64,000 nt of DNA from an uncultured Nocardioides sp. (GCF_947488025.1 NZ_CANKYS010000004.1:124001-188000); one strand, 5' to 3'; numbered from the stretch's first letter, positions 7,178 through 17,637 are shown. Notes: generated by a model from the sequence alone, not told the origin. Program-made: numbers and translations.

Positions 7178-8686
7178 GTGGACCAGCAGCACCAGCCGAC
7201 GCCCGACGGCATCGACCCCGACGACCTCGCGACGACGCTCCGGGTGCTCGCCTCGCTCCACCACCTGCCCGGGGACCACCCCGACCACGTGACGGTCAAG
7301 CGGGCCGCGTCGCACATGTACAAGTCGATCAAGGCCGAGCGCAAGCTCGCCAAGCGCGCCGCCGAGCTGGCGCACGACCGCGAGATCATCGAGCGGACCG
7401 CGACCGGCTCGCCGATGCGCATCGACGACGAGACCGCCGGCATCCCGCTGGTCTCCACGGCGTCGGGTGCGTTCGCCGGCGAGCTGATGACGGCGCGCGG
7501 GTGCTACATCTGCAAGCAGGACTTCACCCTCGTCGACGCGTTCTACCACTGGCTCTGCCCCTCCTGCGCGGCGATGAGCCACGCCAAGCGCGACCAGCGC
7601 ACCGACCTCACCGGCAAGCGCGCGCTGCTCACCGGTGGGCGCGCGAAGATCGGGATGTACATCGCGCTGCGCCTGCTCCGCGACGGCGCCCACACCACGA
7701 TCACGACCCGCTTCCCCAAGGATGCGGTTCGTCGCTTCAGCGCGCTGCCCGACAGCGCCGAGTGGATCCACCGGCTCAAGGTCGTCGGCATCGACCTGCG
7801 CGACCCCACGCAGGTGATCTCGCTCGCCGACGACGTCGCGGCGGCGGGCCCGCTCGACATCCTCATCAACAACGCGTGCCAGACCGTACGCCGCACGCCG
7901 GGCGCCTACGCGCCGCTCGTCGAGGCCGAGTCGTTGCCCCTCCCGGCCGACTCGGTGCCGGAGCTGGTGACCTTCGACCACGTCTCCGAGGCCCACCCGG
8001 CCGCCATCGCCGGCGCCCTGGCCCCGACGCCCGTCGCCCACCACGAGGGGGAGTCGACCGAGCACGCGGCGGCGGTGCACAACGCGGCGACCCTCACCGC
8101 GCTCGCCCTCAAGGCCGGGCACGCCTCGCTCGACGCGCACCTCGCCGGCACCGCCGTCGACGCCGGCGGCCTGCTGCCCGACGTCCAGCTGACCAACTCG
8201 TGGACCCAGACCGTCGGCGAGGTCGACCCGCTGGAGCTGCTCGAGGTGCAGCTGTGCAACTCGATCGCGCCGTTCCTGCTGGTCTCGCGCCTGCGCCCGG
8301 CCCTCGCGGCCGCCGCGTCGGCAGCGACCTCGGGGCGGGCGTACGTCGTCAACGTGTCGGCGATGGAGGGCCAGTTCTCGCGGCGCTACAAGGGTCCCGG
8401 CCACCCGCACACCAACATGGCCAAGGCGGCGCTCAACATGATGACGCGTACGTCGTCGGGTGAGATGTTCGAGACCGACAGCATCCTGATGACCGCCGTC
8501 GACACCGGTTGGATCACCGACGAGCGCCCGCACCACGAGAAGCTCCGGATCGCGGCCGAGGGCTGGCACGCCCCGCTCGACCTCGTCGACGGCGCTGCCC
8601 GCGTCTACGACCCGATCGTGCTCGGCGAGGCGGGCACCGACCTCTTCGGCTGCTTCGTGAAGGACTACCAGCCCTCCCCCTGGTGA
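7178..8686 (+). CDS. SDR-fold protein with N-terminal Cys4 motif, atypical active site
   Basis: The 502-residue protein starts at GTG 7178. It has a charged helical N-terminal region of about 105 residues, then a putative zinc site (CYICKQDF and, 15 residues on, LCPSC), then a Rossmann-fold SDR domain beginning with ALLTGGRAKIGMYIALRLL. DILINNACQT and VVNVSAMEG are the usual SDR strand motifs. In the catalytic segment the Lys is kept (NMAKAALNMM) but the Tyr four residues before it is a Thr, so the classical YxxxK is broken. Length is about twice a normal SDR, with a roughly 90-residue insertion after INNACQT. The substrate is unknown. Confidence 0.85.
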   Translation: MDQQHQPTPDGIDPDDLATTLRVLASLHHLPGDHPDHVTVKRAASHMYKSIKAERKLAKRAAELAHDREIIERTATGSPMRIDDETAGIPLVSTASGAFAGELMTARGCYICKQDFTLVDAFYHWLCPSCAAMSHAKRDQRTDLTGKRALLTGGRAKIGMYIALRLLRDGAHTTITTRFPKDAVRRFSALPDSAEWIHRLKVVGIDLRDPTQVISLADDVAAAGPLDILINNACQTVRRTPGAYAPLVEAESLPLPADSVPELVTFDHVSEAHPAAIAGALAPTPVAHHEGESTEHAAAVHNAATLTALALKAGHASLDAHLAGTAVDAGGLLPDVQLTNSWTQTVGEVDPLELLEVQLCNSIAPFLLVSRLRPALAAAASAATSGRAYVVNVSAMEGQFSRRYKGPGHPHTNMAKAALNMMTRTSSGEMFETDSILMTAVDTGWITDERPHHEKLRIAAEGWHAPLDLVDGAARVYDPIVLGEAGTDLFGCFVKDYQPSPW

Positions 8687-8747
8687 GGTCCGCCCGGAGC
8701 CCCGCCGGCCCGCGCGACTGCGGCGCCGGCCTGATTGACTCGGGGTC

Positions 8748-9383
8748 ATGAGCCTGGAGACCGCCGAAGAGTTCCACGCCCGCGTCTCAGCGGCGACCGA
8801 CGCCGAGGGCCGGTTGCCGGTGGCGATCGAGGAGATGCCCGGGTGGGACATCTTCCCGTTCGAGCTCGACGGCCTGCGGATCAAGCCACTCGAGCCCCTG
8901 CAGGACGCCGAGCCGCCCCGTGAGGGTGAGGACCCCGCCGACTGCTTCTGCCAGCAGCCGATGCCGCCCGAGCGCGCCGCCCGGGTCGCGTGGCGCAACG
9001 AGCGGTGGCTGCTCGTCGCGCTCGACATGAAGCTGCCGGTCTCGCTGATCCTGCGGCCGGTCGAGCACTTCGACATCGCCGACCTGCCGGACGACATGGC
9101 TGCCGAGATGGGCGTGCTGATGGTGCGGGTCACGGCCGCGGTCGAGGAGCTGCCGAGCGTCGGTCGCTGCCACATCGGGCGCTACGGCGACGGCGGAGCC
9201 CACGCCCACCCGTTCTTCTTCGGCCGGCCGGCGCGCATGGGACAGCTGCGCGGCTCCTGCCTGCTCGACTGGGAGGAGAACCTCCCGCCGGTCCCCGACG
9301 ACGTACGCCTCGCCAACGCCGGCCACGTCGGGCGCCGGCTCCTCGAGCGCTGCGGCGGTCAGGGTCCGGCCTGGGAGGCCTGA
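8748..9383 (+). CDS. HIT-superfamily-like protein, unknown function
   Basis: The 211-residue protein contains CHIGRYGDGGAHAHPFFFGRP near residue 142. The HxH pattern and its setting suggest a distant HIT or GalT-like nucleotide-binding fold; the HxHxHxx triad is incomplete, so enzymatic activity is uncertain. A short Cys-containing segment (ADCFCQQPMPPERA) precedes it. There is no export signal. The gene converges on the membrane-protein gene at 9486, with a palindromic repeat in the gap. Confidence 0.65.
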   Translation: MSLETAEEFHARVSAATDAEGRLPVAIEEMPGWDIFPFELDGLRIKPLEPLQDAEPPREGEDPADCFCQQPMPPERAARVAWRNERWLLVALDMKLPVSLILRPVEHFDIADLPDDMAAEMGVLMVRVTAAVEELPSVGRCHIGRYGDGGAHAHPFFFGRPARMGQLRGSCLLDWEENLPPVPDDVRLANAGHVGRRLLERCGGQGPAWEA

Positions 9384-9403
9384 GCCGCCGGCACCCGGCC
9401 CAC

Positions 9404-9475
9404 AACCCGCCGCACGTGCGGCGGAAACGGCCCCTGACAGGCCGTTTCGAGGGCCACACCCGCCGCACGTGCGGC
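9404..9475. repeat. Palindromic intergenic element, copy 1
   Basis: The element has a perfect 18-bp palindrome, CCGCCGCACGTGCGGCGG (9407-9424), at one end. In the middle is the hairpin aaacggcc-cctgaca-ggccgttt (9425-9447). A second 14-bp palindrome with the same core closes it (9462-9475). Reverse-complemented, it aligns along nearly its whole length with 51961-52026. Both copies lie between convergent genes, so a bidirectional terminator or REP-like role is plausible. Confidence 0.85.
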
Positions 9476-9485
9476 CGAGAGGGCT

Positions 9486-10082
9486 TCAGGCGGTTGCCCG
9501 AGCCGCGTCCCAGAGCCGGCGGCAGTCGCGGACGTCCTGGCCGTAGACCGCGACCAGCGAGGGCGGCAGGCCGGCGGGGTGCGCGGCGAGGAAGTCCTCC
9601 AGGGCGGCGTACGCCTCGAGGAAGGCTGCGGTGTCCGGGTCGGAGACGTCGGTGGAGCCGGCCGAGGTGAGCGGGGCTAGCGGGTCGGTCACGGCGCGCG
9701 TCCACTCCTCGCGGATCGCCTCGTGCCGTTCGCGGGAGACGGCGAGCAGGCCCGTGAGGGAGGGGTCGCGGGTGGCTCCGTCACGGTCCCCGGAGCCGTA
9801 CGACGCCTCGAGCCGGCCGACGTCCCGGCGGGCTCGCTCCCGGAGCACCCAGAGCCCGGCGAAGCCGAGGGCGTCGACCGCGAGCAGCACCGGCACGGCG
9901 AGCGCCGTCACGTCGAGCTGCCAGAAGACCGGGAGGAGGAAGACCGCCTGCAGCACCAGCAGGACGAGCGCGACGCCCGTGACCGGGTAGTCGGCCCGGA
10001 CCCGGAGCCGGTCGGCACGCACCGTGCCGGCGTGCACGCGGACGGGAGGCGGGTCGGCCCGCCACGGGACGAGGTCGGGCAC
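9486..10082 (-). CDS. Membrane protein, unknown function
   Basis: The 198-residue product has two adjacent hydrophobic helices (about 34-54 and 60-78: VTGVALVLLVLQAVFLLPVF and an Ala/Val-rich stretch) followed by a cytoplasmic-looking region of charged helices to the C-terminus. There is no signal peptide and no recognised domain. It starts three bases past the stop of the glyoxalase-fold gene on the same strand, so the two could be cotranscribed. Confidence 0.7.
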   Translation of the reverse strand: MPDLVPWRADPPPVRVHAGTVRADRLRVRADYPVTGVALVLLVLQAVFLLPVFWQLDVTALAVPVLLAVDALGFAGLWVLRERARRDVGRLEASYGSGDRDGATRDPSLTGLLAVSRERHEAIREEWTRAVTDPLAPLTSAGSTDVSDPDTAAFLEAYAALEDFLAAHPAGLPPSLVAVYGQDVRDCRRLWDAARATA

Positions 10083-10085
10083 GCG

Positions 10086-10406
10086 TCAGGACGCCGCGTC
10101 GCCGGCGATGTTGACCAGCCAGCTGATGCCGTAGCGGTCCTTGAAGGACCCGAAGACGTCGCCCCACGGCTGCCGGTCGAGCGGCGTCGTGACGGCCTGG
10201 GCGTCCTCGCTGAGCGCGTCGAACCAGCGCCGCATCTTCTCGGCGTCGTCGCCGGCGATGCTGACCGAGACGTTGTCGCCGTAGGTGACCTGGACGAGCT
10301 CGGGCGGCGCGTCGGCGCCCATCAGGACCAGCCCGTCGGGCGTCTCCAGCTGGCCGTGCATGACCTGCTCGGCGAGGGGTCCCTCGGTGCCCATGTCGCC
10401 GAGCAT
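10086..10406 (-). CDS. VOC/PhnB-like protein lacking its N-terminal strand module
   Basis: The 106-residue product matches the latter part of PhnB-like vicinal-oxygen-chelate proteins (EQVMHGQLETPDGLVLMGAD, then GDNVSVSIAGDDAEKMRRWF, then WGDVFGSFKDRYGISWLVNI). Family members are usually about 140 residues and start with a strand carrying an FxG...A..FY pattern; that part is absent, and upstream codons to 10466 do not resemble it. ATG 10406 has a good SD (gggagg), so the short form is probably translated. It may be a shortened homologue or a decaying gene. Confidence 0.7.
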   Translation of the reverse strand: MLGDMGTEGPLAEQVMHGQLETPDGLVLMGADAPPELVQVTYGDNVSVSIAGDDAEKMRRWFDALSEDAQAVTTPLDRQPWGDVFGSFKDRYGISWLVNIAGDAAS

Positions 10407-10508
10407 CGCTGGTCTCCTCCCGGCGGGCATCCACGTGGTCCCCAACCTAGTGACGCGGCGCAGCACGGGAAAGGCCCGGGGAAGGGACGGGAAGGGACGG
10501 GACGCACA

Positions 10509-10539
10509 ACGCCCCGGACGAACGTGTCGTCCGGGGCGT
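10509..10539 (-). terminator. Terminator hairpin downstream of the PRC-barrel gene
   Basis: The arms 10509-10521 and 10527-10539 pair perfectly over 13 bp with a five-base loop. It lies 18 bp past the stop of the PRC-barrel gene on the minus strand. Confidence 0.75.
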
Positions 10540-10557
10540 CAGCGCGGGAGTGCGGCG

Positions 10558-10902
10558 TCAGTGGCTGGAGTACGGCGTGTAGTAGTCCGTGTGACGGCTG
10601 CGGGAGTCGTCGCCCCAGTCGTCCTTGTCGTAGTCGGGCGCGGACTTGATCTCGTCCTTGCTCAGGTTGACGATCACGGTCTTCCCGTCGTGGTCGACGC
10701 CGCTGACGGCACCGGCCGGGATGAGGCGCTTCTTGCCGAAGATCCAGAAACCGGTGTCGACGACGAGCCACTGGCCGGTGGCCTCGGTGCTGGCCTCGTC
10801 GATCTTGCCGATGGACCCGTCGGTCGCCTCGACGTCGTAGCCGACGAGGTCCTTGTCCTGGCTCCACGTGGTGTCGCGGTAGCTCCACACGGTGTCACTC
10901 AT
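10558..10902 (-). CDS. PRC-barrel domain protein
   Basis: The 114-residue protein has one PRC-barrel, a small beta-barrel found in ribosome maturation factors and stress proteins. Visible segments are LVGYDVEATDGSIGKIDEAS (about 19-38), GQWLVVDTGFWIFGKKRLIP and KTVIVNLSKDEIKSAPDYD. The C-terminal tail is rich in Asp, Arg and Tyr (DDWGDDSRSRHTDYYTPY). The ATG at 10902 has the SD gggagg. It is followed by its own terminator and sits just downstream of katE on the same strand, so a stress-response role is likely but inferred. Confidence 0.85.
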   Translation of the reverse strand: MSDTVWSYRDTTWSQDKDLVGYDVEATDGSIGKIDEASTEATGQWLVVDTGFWIFGKKRLIPAGAVSGVDHDGKTVIVNLSKDEIKSAPDYDKDDWGDDSRSRHTDYYTPYSSH

Positions 10903-10946
10903 GGTTCCTCCCAAGGGGTTGGTGGTTGGTACGCCGGCTGCGTCCG

Positions 10947-13016
<2,070 letters not shown>

Positions 13017-13139
13017 GGCCTGTCCTTCCGAGGGTCGTTGCGATCCCCTCGACGCTAGGCGCGACGCGCGGCCGATCGGCTCACCCCGTGGGACCCCCGA
13101 CCTCCGTCCGCGCCCGGACGGGTGGTCCCCCAGTCGGCC

Positions 13140-13802
13140 CTAGTCGGTTCCGCTGTGCCCGCGGAGCAGGTCGCCGAAGGGCGTCACGTCGGCCTCGACC
13201 TGCGTGCCGGACGTACGCCGCGGGCGCGCGGCCAGGTCGGGAGCGAACCCGCCGACGCCGTAGCCGCCCTGGCTCAGCACCAGCGCCGCCAGCTCGGCCG
13301 CGGCCCGGGTGATCCGGTCCGAGAGCCCGTGGCTGCCGAAGTCCTCGGTCGCGGCGAAGATGCCCGTGGGTACGACGACCGCGCGGAGGTAGGCGAACAT
13401 CGGCCGCATCGCGTGGTCGAGCACCAGCGAGTGCCGGGCGCTGCCGGCGGCCGCGGCGATCAGCACCGGCGTACCGACCAGGGCGTCCTTGTCGAGGGCG
13501 TCGAAGAACATCTTGAACAGCCCGCTGTAGCTGCCGTTGAAGACCGGCGTCACCACGATGAGCCCGTCGGCCGCGGCGACCTGCTCGCGCAGCTCGGTCA
13601 GCCGCGGGGTGGGGATGCCGCCGGTGACCATGAAGGTGGCCAGCTCGCCGGCGGCCTCGCGCAGCTCGATGAACTCGAGGTCCACGGCCTCGCCGCGGGC
13701 GGTGACCTGGGCGGTGGCCGCCTCGGCGAGCTGGTCGGCCAGCAGCCGGGTGGACGACGGGACGGTCAGTCCCGCCGTCACCACGACGATACGACGACTC
13801 AT
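13140..13802 (-). CDS. CE1759-type NAD(P)H-dependent FMN reductase
   Basis: The 220-residue flavodoxin-fold reductase starts RIVVVTAGLTVPSSTRLLADQL, the phosphate-binding loop of NADPH-FMN reductases. It continues with VVTPVFNGSYSGLFKMFFDAL, which lines the flavin site. Its ATG overlaps the stop of the upstream luciferase-like gene by four bases (ATGA at 13799-13802), so translation is coupled. The product should supply reduced FMN to that monooxygenase. This gene pair is common in actinobacteria (CE1758/CE1759 families). The oxidised substrate is unknown. Confidence 0.92.
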   Translation of the reverse strand: MSRRIVVVTAGLTVPSSTRLLADQLAEAATAQVTARGEAVDLEFIELREAAGELATFMVTGGIPTPRLTELREQVAAADGLIVVTPVFNGSYSGLFKMFFDALDKDALVGTPVLIAAAAGSARHSLVLDHAMRPMFAYLRAVVVPTGIFAATEDFGSHGLSDRITRAAAELAALVLSQGGYGVGGFAPDLAARPRRTSGTQVEADVTPFGDLLRGHSGTD

Positions 13803-14959
13803 GCAGTCACCTGCGCGGCCGCCTGCTGGGCCTGGAGCTCCTCGACGCGTGCCCGGGCGGGCTCGACGAGGTGGTGCGGGGCGTCGGGACCGGCCGCCAC
13901 GAGGGAGGCGTGGGTGGGCGGGTCGCTGGGCACGTGGGCGGGGCGACGGCGCTCGAACTCCGTGCGCAGGACGGGCACGACCTCGGTGCCGAGCATCTCG
14001 ATCTGCTCGAGCGCCAGCGACGTCGGCAGGCCGGCGTGGTCCATGAGGAACAGCTGGCGCTGGTAGTCACCGACGTAGTCGGCGAAGCCGAGGGTGCGCT
14101 CAATGACCTGCTCGGGGGTCCCGACGGTCAGCGGCGTCATCTCCGAGAAGTCCTCCAGCGAGGGGCCGTGGCCGTAGACCGGGGCGTTGTCGAAGTAGGG
14201 CCGGAAGACGCGCTTGGCCTCCGCCTCCGTCGAGGCCATGAAGGCCTGCCCGCCGAGGCCGACGTAGGCCTGGTCGGCGGCGCCGTGGCCGTAGTGCTCG
14301 AAGCGGCGGCGGTAGAGCTGCACCATCTGCTCGGTGTGCTCCTTGTTCCAGAAGATGTGGTTGTGGAAGAAGCCGTCACCGTAGTACGCCGCCTGCTCGG
14401 CGATCTCGGTGCTGCGGATCGAGCCGTGCCAGACGAAGGGCGGCGTGCCGTCGAGCGGCGCGGGCGTCGAGGTGTAGCCCTGCAGCGGCGTGCGGAACTG
14501 GCCCTGCCAGTTGACGACCGGCTCGCGCCAGAGCTTGCGCAGCAGGTGGTAGTTCTCGACCGCGAGCTTGATGCCATCGCGGATGTCCTTGCCGAACCAG
14601 GGGTAGACCGGACCGGTGTTGCCGCGGCCCATCATCAGGTCGACGCGGCCGCCGGAGAGGTGCTGCAGGAAGGCGTAGTCCTCGGCGATCTTGACCGGGT
14701 CGTTGGTCGTGATCAGCGTGGTGCTCGTCGACAGCAGCAGCTTCTCGGTCTTCGCTGCGATGAAGCCGAGGTGGGTGGTCGGGGACGACACGACGAAGGG
14801 CGGGTTGTGGTGCTCGCCGGTGGCGAACACGTCGAGGCCCACCTCCTCGGCCTTGAGCGCGACCTTGGTCATCAGCTCGATCCGCTCGGCCTCGGTCGCC
14901 GTCCGACCGGTGGTGGGGTCCGTCGTGACGTCACCGACGCTGAAGATGCCGAACTGCAT
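13799..14959 (-). CDS. CE1758-type luciferase-like FMN-dependent monooxygenase
   Basis: The 386-residue TIM-barrel flavin monooxygenase of the bacterial luciferase superfamily starts QFGIFSVGDVTTDP at ATG 14959, with the SD aggagg. DVFATGEHHNPPFVVSSP, LQHLSGGRVDLMMGRGN and the later GTPEQVIERTL are typical of the class. It is the first gene of a two-gene operon with the FMN reductase and depends on reduced flavin from it. A perfect inverted repeat (14979-14995) lies 20 bp before the start and is the likely operator. Confidence 0.94.
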   Translation of the reverse strand: MQFGIFSVGDVTTDPTTGRTATEAERIELMTKVALKAEEVGLDVFATGEHHNPPFVVSSPTTHLGFIAAKTEKLLLSTSTTLITTNDPVKIAEDYAFLQHLSGGRVDLMMGRGNTGPVYPWFGKDIRDGIKLAVENYHLLRKLWREPVVNWQGQFRTPLQGYTSTPAPLDGTPPFVWHGSIRSTEIAEQAAYYGDGFFHNHIFWNKEHTEQMVQLYRRRFEHYGHGAADQAYVGLGGQAFMASTEAEAKRVFRPYFDNAPVYGHGPSLEDFSEMTPLTVGTPEQVIERTLGFADYVGDYQRQLFLMDHAGLPTSLALEQIEMLGTEVVPVLRTEFERRRPAHVPSDPPTHASLVAAGPDAPHHLVEPARARVEELQAQQAAAQVTA

Positions 14960-14978
14960 GAGGTCCTCCTGCGATTGG

Positions 14979-15008
14979 TCAACCACGTTGGTTGAAGTTT
15001 GTACCATC
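14979..15008 (-). promoter_or_regulatory. Inverted-repeat operator of the flavin monooxygenase operon
   Basis: The perfect palindrome TCAACCA-cgt-TGGTTGA occupies 14979-14995. Immediately beside it is ggttgaagtttgtaccat (14990-15007), which resembles the element in front of yceI at 781-799. The position just upstream of the start codon suits a repressor site. The TTGA-containing half-sites recall MarR-family operators, but the regulator is not in this window. Confidence 0.6.
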
Positions 15009-15167
15009 TCCAACCGGCGTTCCTCCCCCAGTATTCCGTGCGACCGGGCGTGGAATCGCCGGGGCGCCTGCCGCGTTGGACCAGCATCCGGGCGCACGCT
15101 CGGACCAACCCCTCCGGCGACCTGTCCACCGGACACCCGGGGGAACAGCTCTGCGAGAGGAGCGACG

Positions 15168-15554
15168 ATGACCGACTTCACCCCCTTCGAGGACCTGCTG
15201 CGCTCCCCCCGCGGCCTGCTGCAGGACGCGCCCTTCGATCGCTGGCTCCACGCCCAGGAGCTCTTCGCCGAGCGCTCCTACCGCGAGGCGGCGGTCATGC
15301 TCACCGACCTGCTCGACGACCCGGGCGACGTCGGCCACGAGCTGACCGACGTACGACTGCTCCTGGCCCGCTCGCTCTTCCACTCGGCCCAGCTCGAGGG
15401 CACGATCCGGGTCGCGACCGAGCTGCTCGAGCACGACCCCAACGAGCCCTACGCCCACCTGCTGCTCGGCCGTGCCCTGCAGCGCAAGGGGCGCAAGGAC
15501 GAGGCCCAGCCGCACCTGCGGCTCGCCGAGCTGCTGGGCGGCTACCGCAGCTGA
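15168..15554 (+). CDS. TPR-like small protein
   Basis: The 128-residue protein consists of helical repeats: FDRWLHAQELFAERSYREAA, a middle pair with LLLARSLFHSAQLEGTIR, and PYAHLLLGRALQRKGRKDEA, all with the spacing of tetratricopeptide repeats. TPRs bind other proteins; the partner is unknown. ATG 15168 has the SD gagagga. It diverges from the flavin monooxygenase operon, with about 210 bp between the starts. Confidence 0.83.
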   Translation: MTDFTPFEDLLRSPRGLLQDAPFDRWLHAQELFAERSYREAAVMLTDLLDDPGDVGHELTDVRLLLARSLFHSAQLEGTIRVATELLEHDPNEPYAHLLLGRALQRKGRKDEAQPHLRLAELLGGYRS

Positions 15555-15629
15555 GCAGCCGCCGCTGCGCCCGGGGGACGTCGTACGACCTCCTCCGGGC
15601 GCGCGCACGAAGCCTCGGTGAACACTCGC

Positions 15630-15647
15630 CCGGACGCCCCCGTCCGG
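15630..15647. terminator. Possible terminator hairpin
   Basis: The 7-bp stem CCGGACG-cccc-CGTCCGG lies between the TPR gene and the GDPD gene, 75 bp past the first stop. A related GC-rich stretch follows at 15656-15669. The stem is short, so this is tentative. Confidence 0.4.
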
Positions 15648-15684
15648 CGCGACAGGGGCGCCCGGACGGTCACATGCTGGTCGC

Positions 15685-16509
15685 GTGAGCAGCTACGGCG
15701 ACCACCCCGGACCCCTGGCCATCGCGCACCGCGGCGGCATGGCATTGGCCCCCGAGAACACCCTCGCGGCCTTCGGGCGCGCCACCTCCCTCGGCCTCAC
15801 GCACCTCGAGACCGACGTCCGCACCACCCGCGACGGGCACGTCGTGTGCTTCCACGACCCGACGCTGCGCCGCGTCACCGGTCATCCCGGCCGGGTTGCC
15901 GACCTCGACCTCGCGGACCTGCGCCGGCTGCGCGTCGGGGGCACCGACCAGGTGCCGACGCTGGTCGAGGCGATGGCGTCGTTCCCCGACGCGAAGTTCG
16001 CGATCGACCTCAAGGACGAGGCCGCGATCGGTGCGATGGCGCGGCTGCTGCGGGCCCACCCCGGCTGGTCGGAGCGGGTCCTGGTCGCGGGGGCGTGGTC
16101 GCGCTGGTTGGACCGGATGCGCGCCGAGGCGCCGGGGGTGTCGACGGCGCTCGGCTGGCGTTCGCTGACCACGCTCATCGCGTGCTCGCGCGGCGGCGTA
16201 CGCCCTCCCGGCATGCGGGGCGACGTCGTCGCGCGCGGCGGGTTCGCGCACGTGCCGATCCGGCTCGGTCGCCTGCCCGTGCACTCCGAGCGGGTGATCC
16301 GGCGGGCCCACGAGCTGGGGATCCGGGTCGTCGTGTGGACCGTCGACGACCCGGCGACGATGCGCGCGCTGCTCGACATGGGCGTCGACGGGATCATCAC
16401 CGACCGGCCCGACGTGCTGCGCGAGGTGCTGATCAGCCGGGGGCAGTGGGCGCGCCCCGGTGGCGTACGTCCGGCCGTCCCGCCCGCGGCACCCGCGAGC
16501 GCCGGCTAG
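15685..16509 (+). CDS. Glycerophosphodiester phosphodiesterase family protein
   Basis: The 274-residue GDPD TIM barrel has the catalytic start IAHRGGMALAPENTLAAF (His, Arg and Glu), then THLETDVRTTRDGHVVCFHDPTL with the metal-binding E-x-D and the second catalytic His. VVVWTVDDPATMRALLDMGV and GIITDRPD close the barrel. The enzyme splits glycerophosphodiesters into glycerol-3-phosphate and an alcohol. With no signal peptide it is probably cytoplasmic. The start is GTG 15685. It converges on the LuxR-type gene at 16523 with a gap of only 13 bp. Confidence 0.93.
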   Translation: MSSYGDHPGPLAIAHRGGMALAPENTLAAFGRATSLGLTHLETDVRTTRDGHVVCFHDPTLRRVTGHPGRVADLDLADLRRLRVGGTDQVPTLVEAMASFPDAKFAIDLKDEAAIGAMARLLRAHPGWSERVLVAGAWSRWLDRMRAEAPGVSTALGWRSLTTLIACSRGGVRPPGMRGDVVARGGFAHVPIRLGRLPVHSERVIRRAHELGIRVVVWTVDDPATMRALLDMGVDGIITDRPDVLREVLISRGQWARPGGVRPAVPPAAPASAG

Positions 16510-16522
16510 CCGGAACGCGGCG

Positions 16523-17140
16523 TCAGACGCGCTCGAGGGCCTCCGCGGCGAGGCCGTGCGAGACGGCCCAGAGGACCGCCTGGCTGCGGCTCTGCACGCC
16601 GGTCTTGCGGTAGGCGCTGCGGATGTAGGACTTCACCGAGTTGAGCGAGATCTGCATCTGGCGCGCGATGTCGTCGTTGCTCTTGCCGGTCGCGATGTGG
16701 GCCAGGGTCTCCCGCTCGCGGGCGGTCAGGAAGTCCACCTGGGTCGAGGAGCGCAGGTCCTTGGTCGGGAGCACCGGCAGCAGCGGCGCGACGACGGTCT
16801 CGCCGAGGTGGATGGAGCGCAGGGCGCGACCGAGCTGCTGGGCGTTGAGGCTCTTGGCGAGGTAGCCGGTGACCCCGTCGCCCAGGGGCTCGTGGGCGAG
16901 GCCCGGCTGGTGGTTCCAGGTGTAGACCGCGACCCGGCGGATGTAGGGGTCACCGACCGCGCGCTGCAGGGTGGTGTCGCTGCGCGCGGTGCCGAAGGTC
17001 TCGACCAGCGCGATGTCGATGGGCAGGCGGGAGCGATCCTTGATCGTCCCGAGCTCGAAGCCGCCGAGGGTCTTGAGCATGCTGTCGAGGCCTCGCCTCA
17101 CGAGCTCGTCGCCGCCGAGCAGCGCGACACGGATGTCCAT
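16523..17140 (-). CDS. LuxR-type regulator with degenerate (pseudo-)receiver
   Basis: The 205-residue paralogue of the gene at 6467 shares VAVYTWNHQP, the Lys segment GYLAKSLNAQ and the HTH run LNSVKSYIRSAYRK. Its receiver is degenerate: the acidic pair is reduced to GGD (9-11), and the phospho-acceptor is replaced by Glu (E47 in ALVETFG). Glu at this place can mimic phospho-Asp, so it may be permanently active or respond to another signal. No kinase is adjacent. It converges on the GDPD gene and diverges from the copper operon. Confidence 0.9.
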   Translation of the reverse strand: MDIRVALLGGDELVRRGLDSMLKTLGGFELGTIKDRSRLPIDIALVETFGTARSDTTLQRAVGDPYIRRVAVYTWNHQPGLAHEPLGDGVTGYLAKSLNAQQLGRALRSIHLGETVVAPLLPVLPTKDLRSSTQVDFLTARERETLAHIATGKSNDDIARQMQISLNSVKSYIRSAYRKTGVQSRSQAVLWAVSHGLAAEALERV

Positions 17141-17306
17141 GGGTCGTCCTCAGGAGTCGTCCGGGAGCGGTGGACGAGCGTGTCCACCCCTCGACGACCC
17201 CCCGACCGTCATCGGGGACAGTAACCCCGGCCGGTGCCGTCCATTCGTATCGAGGGTGCCCACACCACCCTTTTCACCCCCACGGGTGGGCCTCACCTTG
17301 ATCTTG

Positions 17307-17323
17307 ATACCCCCTAGGGGTAT
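17307..17323 (+). promoter_or_regulatory. CsoR operator in front of the copper operon
   Basis: The 17-bp palindrome ATACCCC-cta-GGGGTAT matches the G-tract operator type bound by Cu(I)-sensing CsoR. It ends 11 bp before the csoR ATG, with no SD between, so the transcript is probably leaderless and the operator overlaps the promoter and start site. Copper binding by CsoR should release it and turn on the operon. Confidence 0.88.
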
Positions 17324-17334
17324 TGTCCCATGTC

Positions 17335-17637
17335 ATGAGCGAGCAGCACGGTCACCTCGAGGGCAACGACGCCGCGGTCCAGGCCCACCTCAAGCGCCTG
17401 CGCCGGATCGAGGGGCAGGTCCGCGGCATCCAGCGGATGGTCGAGGAGGAGAAGTACTGCATCGACGTCCTCACCCAGGTGTCCGCGGCCACCAAGGCGC
17501 TGCAGGCACTCGCCCTCTCGCTGCTCGACGACCACATGGCCCACTGCCTCGTCGACGCCGCCCGCAAGGGCGGCGAGGAGCAGGAGCTGAAGCTCAAGGA
17601 AGCGTCCGAGGCGATCGCCCGGCTCGTGAAGTCCTAG
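17335..17637 (+). CDS. csoR: Copper-sensing repressor CsoR
   Basis: The 100-residue four-helix DUF156 repressor has the Cu(I) ligand set C42 (KYCIDVL), H67 and C71 (DDHMAHC), with the exact C-x24-H-x3-C spacing of known CsoR. The helix LKRLRRIEGQVRGIQRMVE carries the conserved DNA/allostery residues. ATG 17335 is used; an in-frame TTG at 17323 would lie inside the operator. It represses its own operon, which continues with copZ 11 bp downstream. Confidence 0.95.
   Translation: MSEQHGHLEGNDAAVQAHLKRLRRIEGQVRGIQRMVEEEKYCIDVLTQVSAATKALQALALSLLDDHMAHCLVDAARKGGEEQELKLKEASEAIARLVKS

Noticed and set aside
6700..8463. 587-residue plus-strand ORF
   Set aside because: Arg/Pro/Ala-rich shadow in another frame of the LuxR and SDR genes.
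13799..13802. Frameshift between the flavin monooxygenase and reductase genes
   Set aside because: The ATGA overlap is the normal four-base stop-start coupling of this gene pair.
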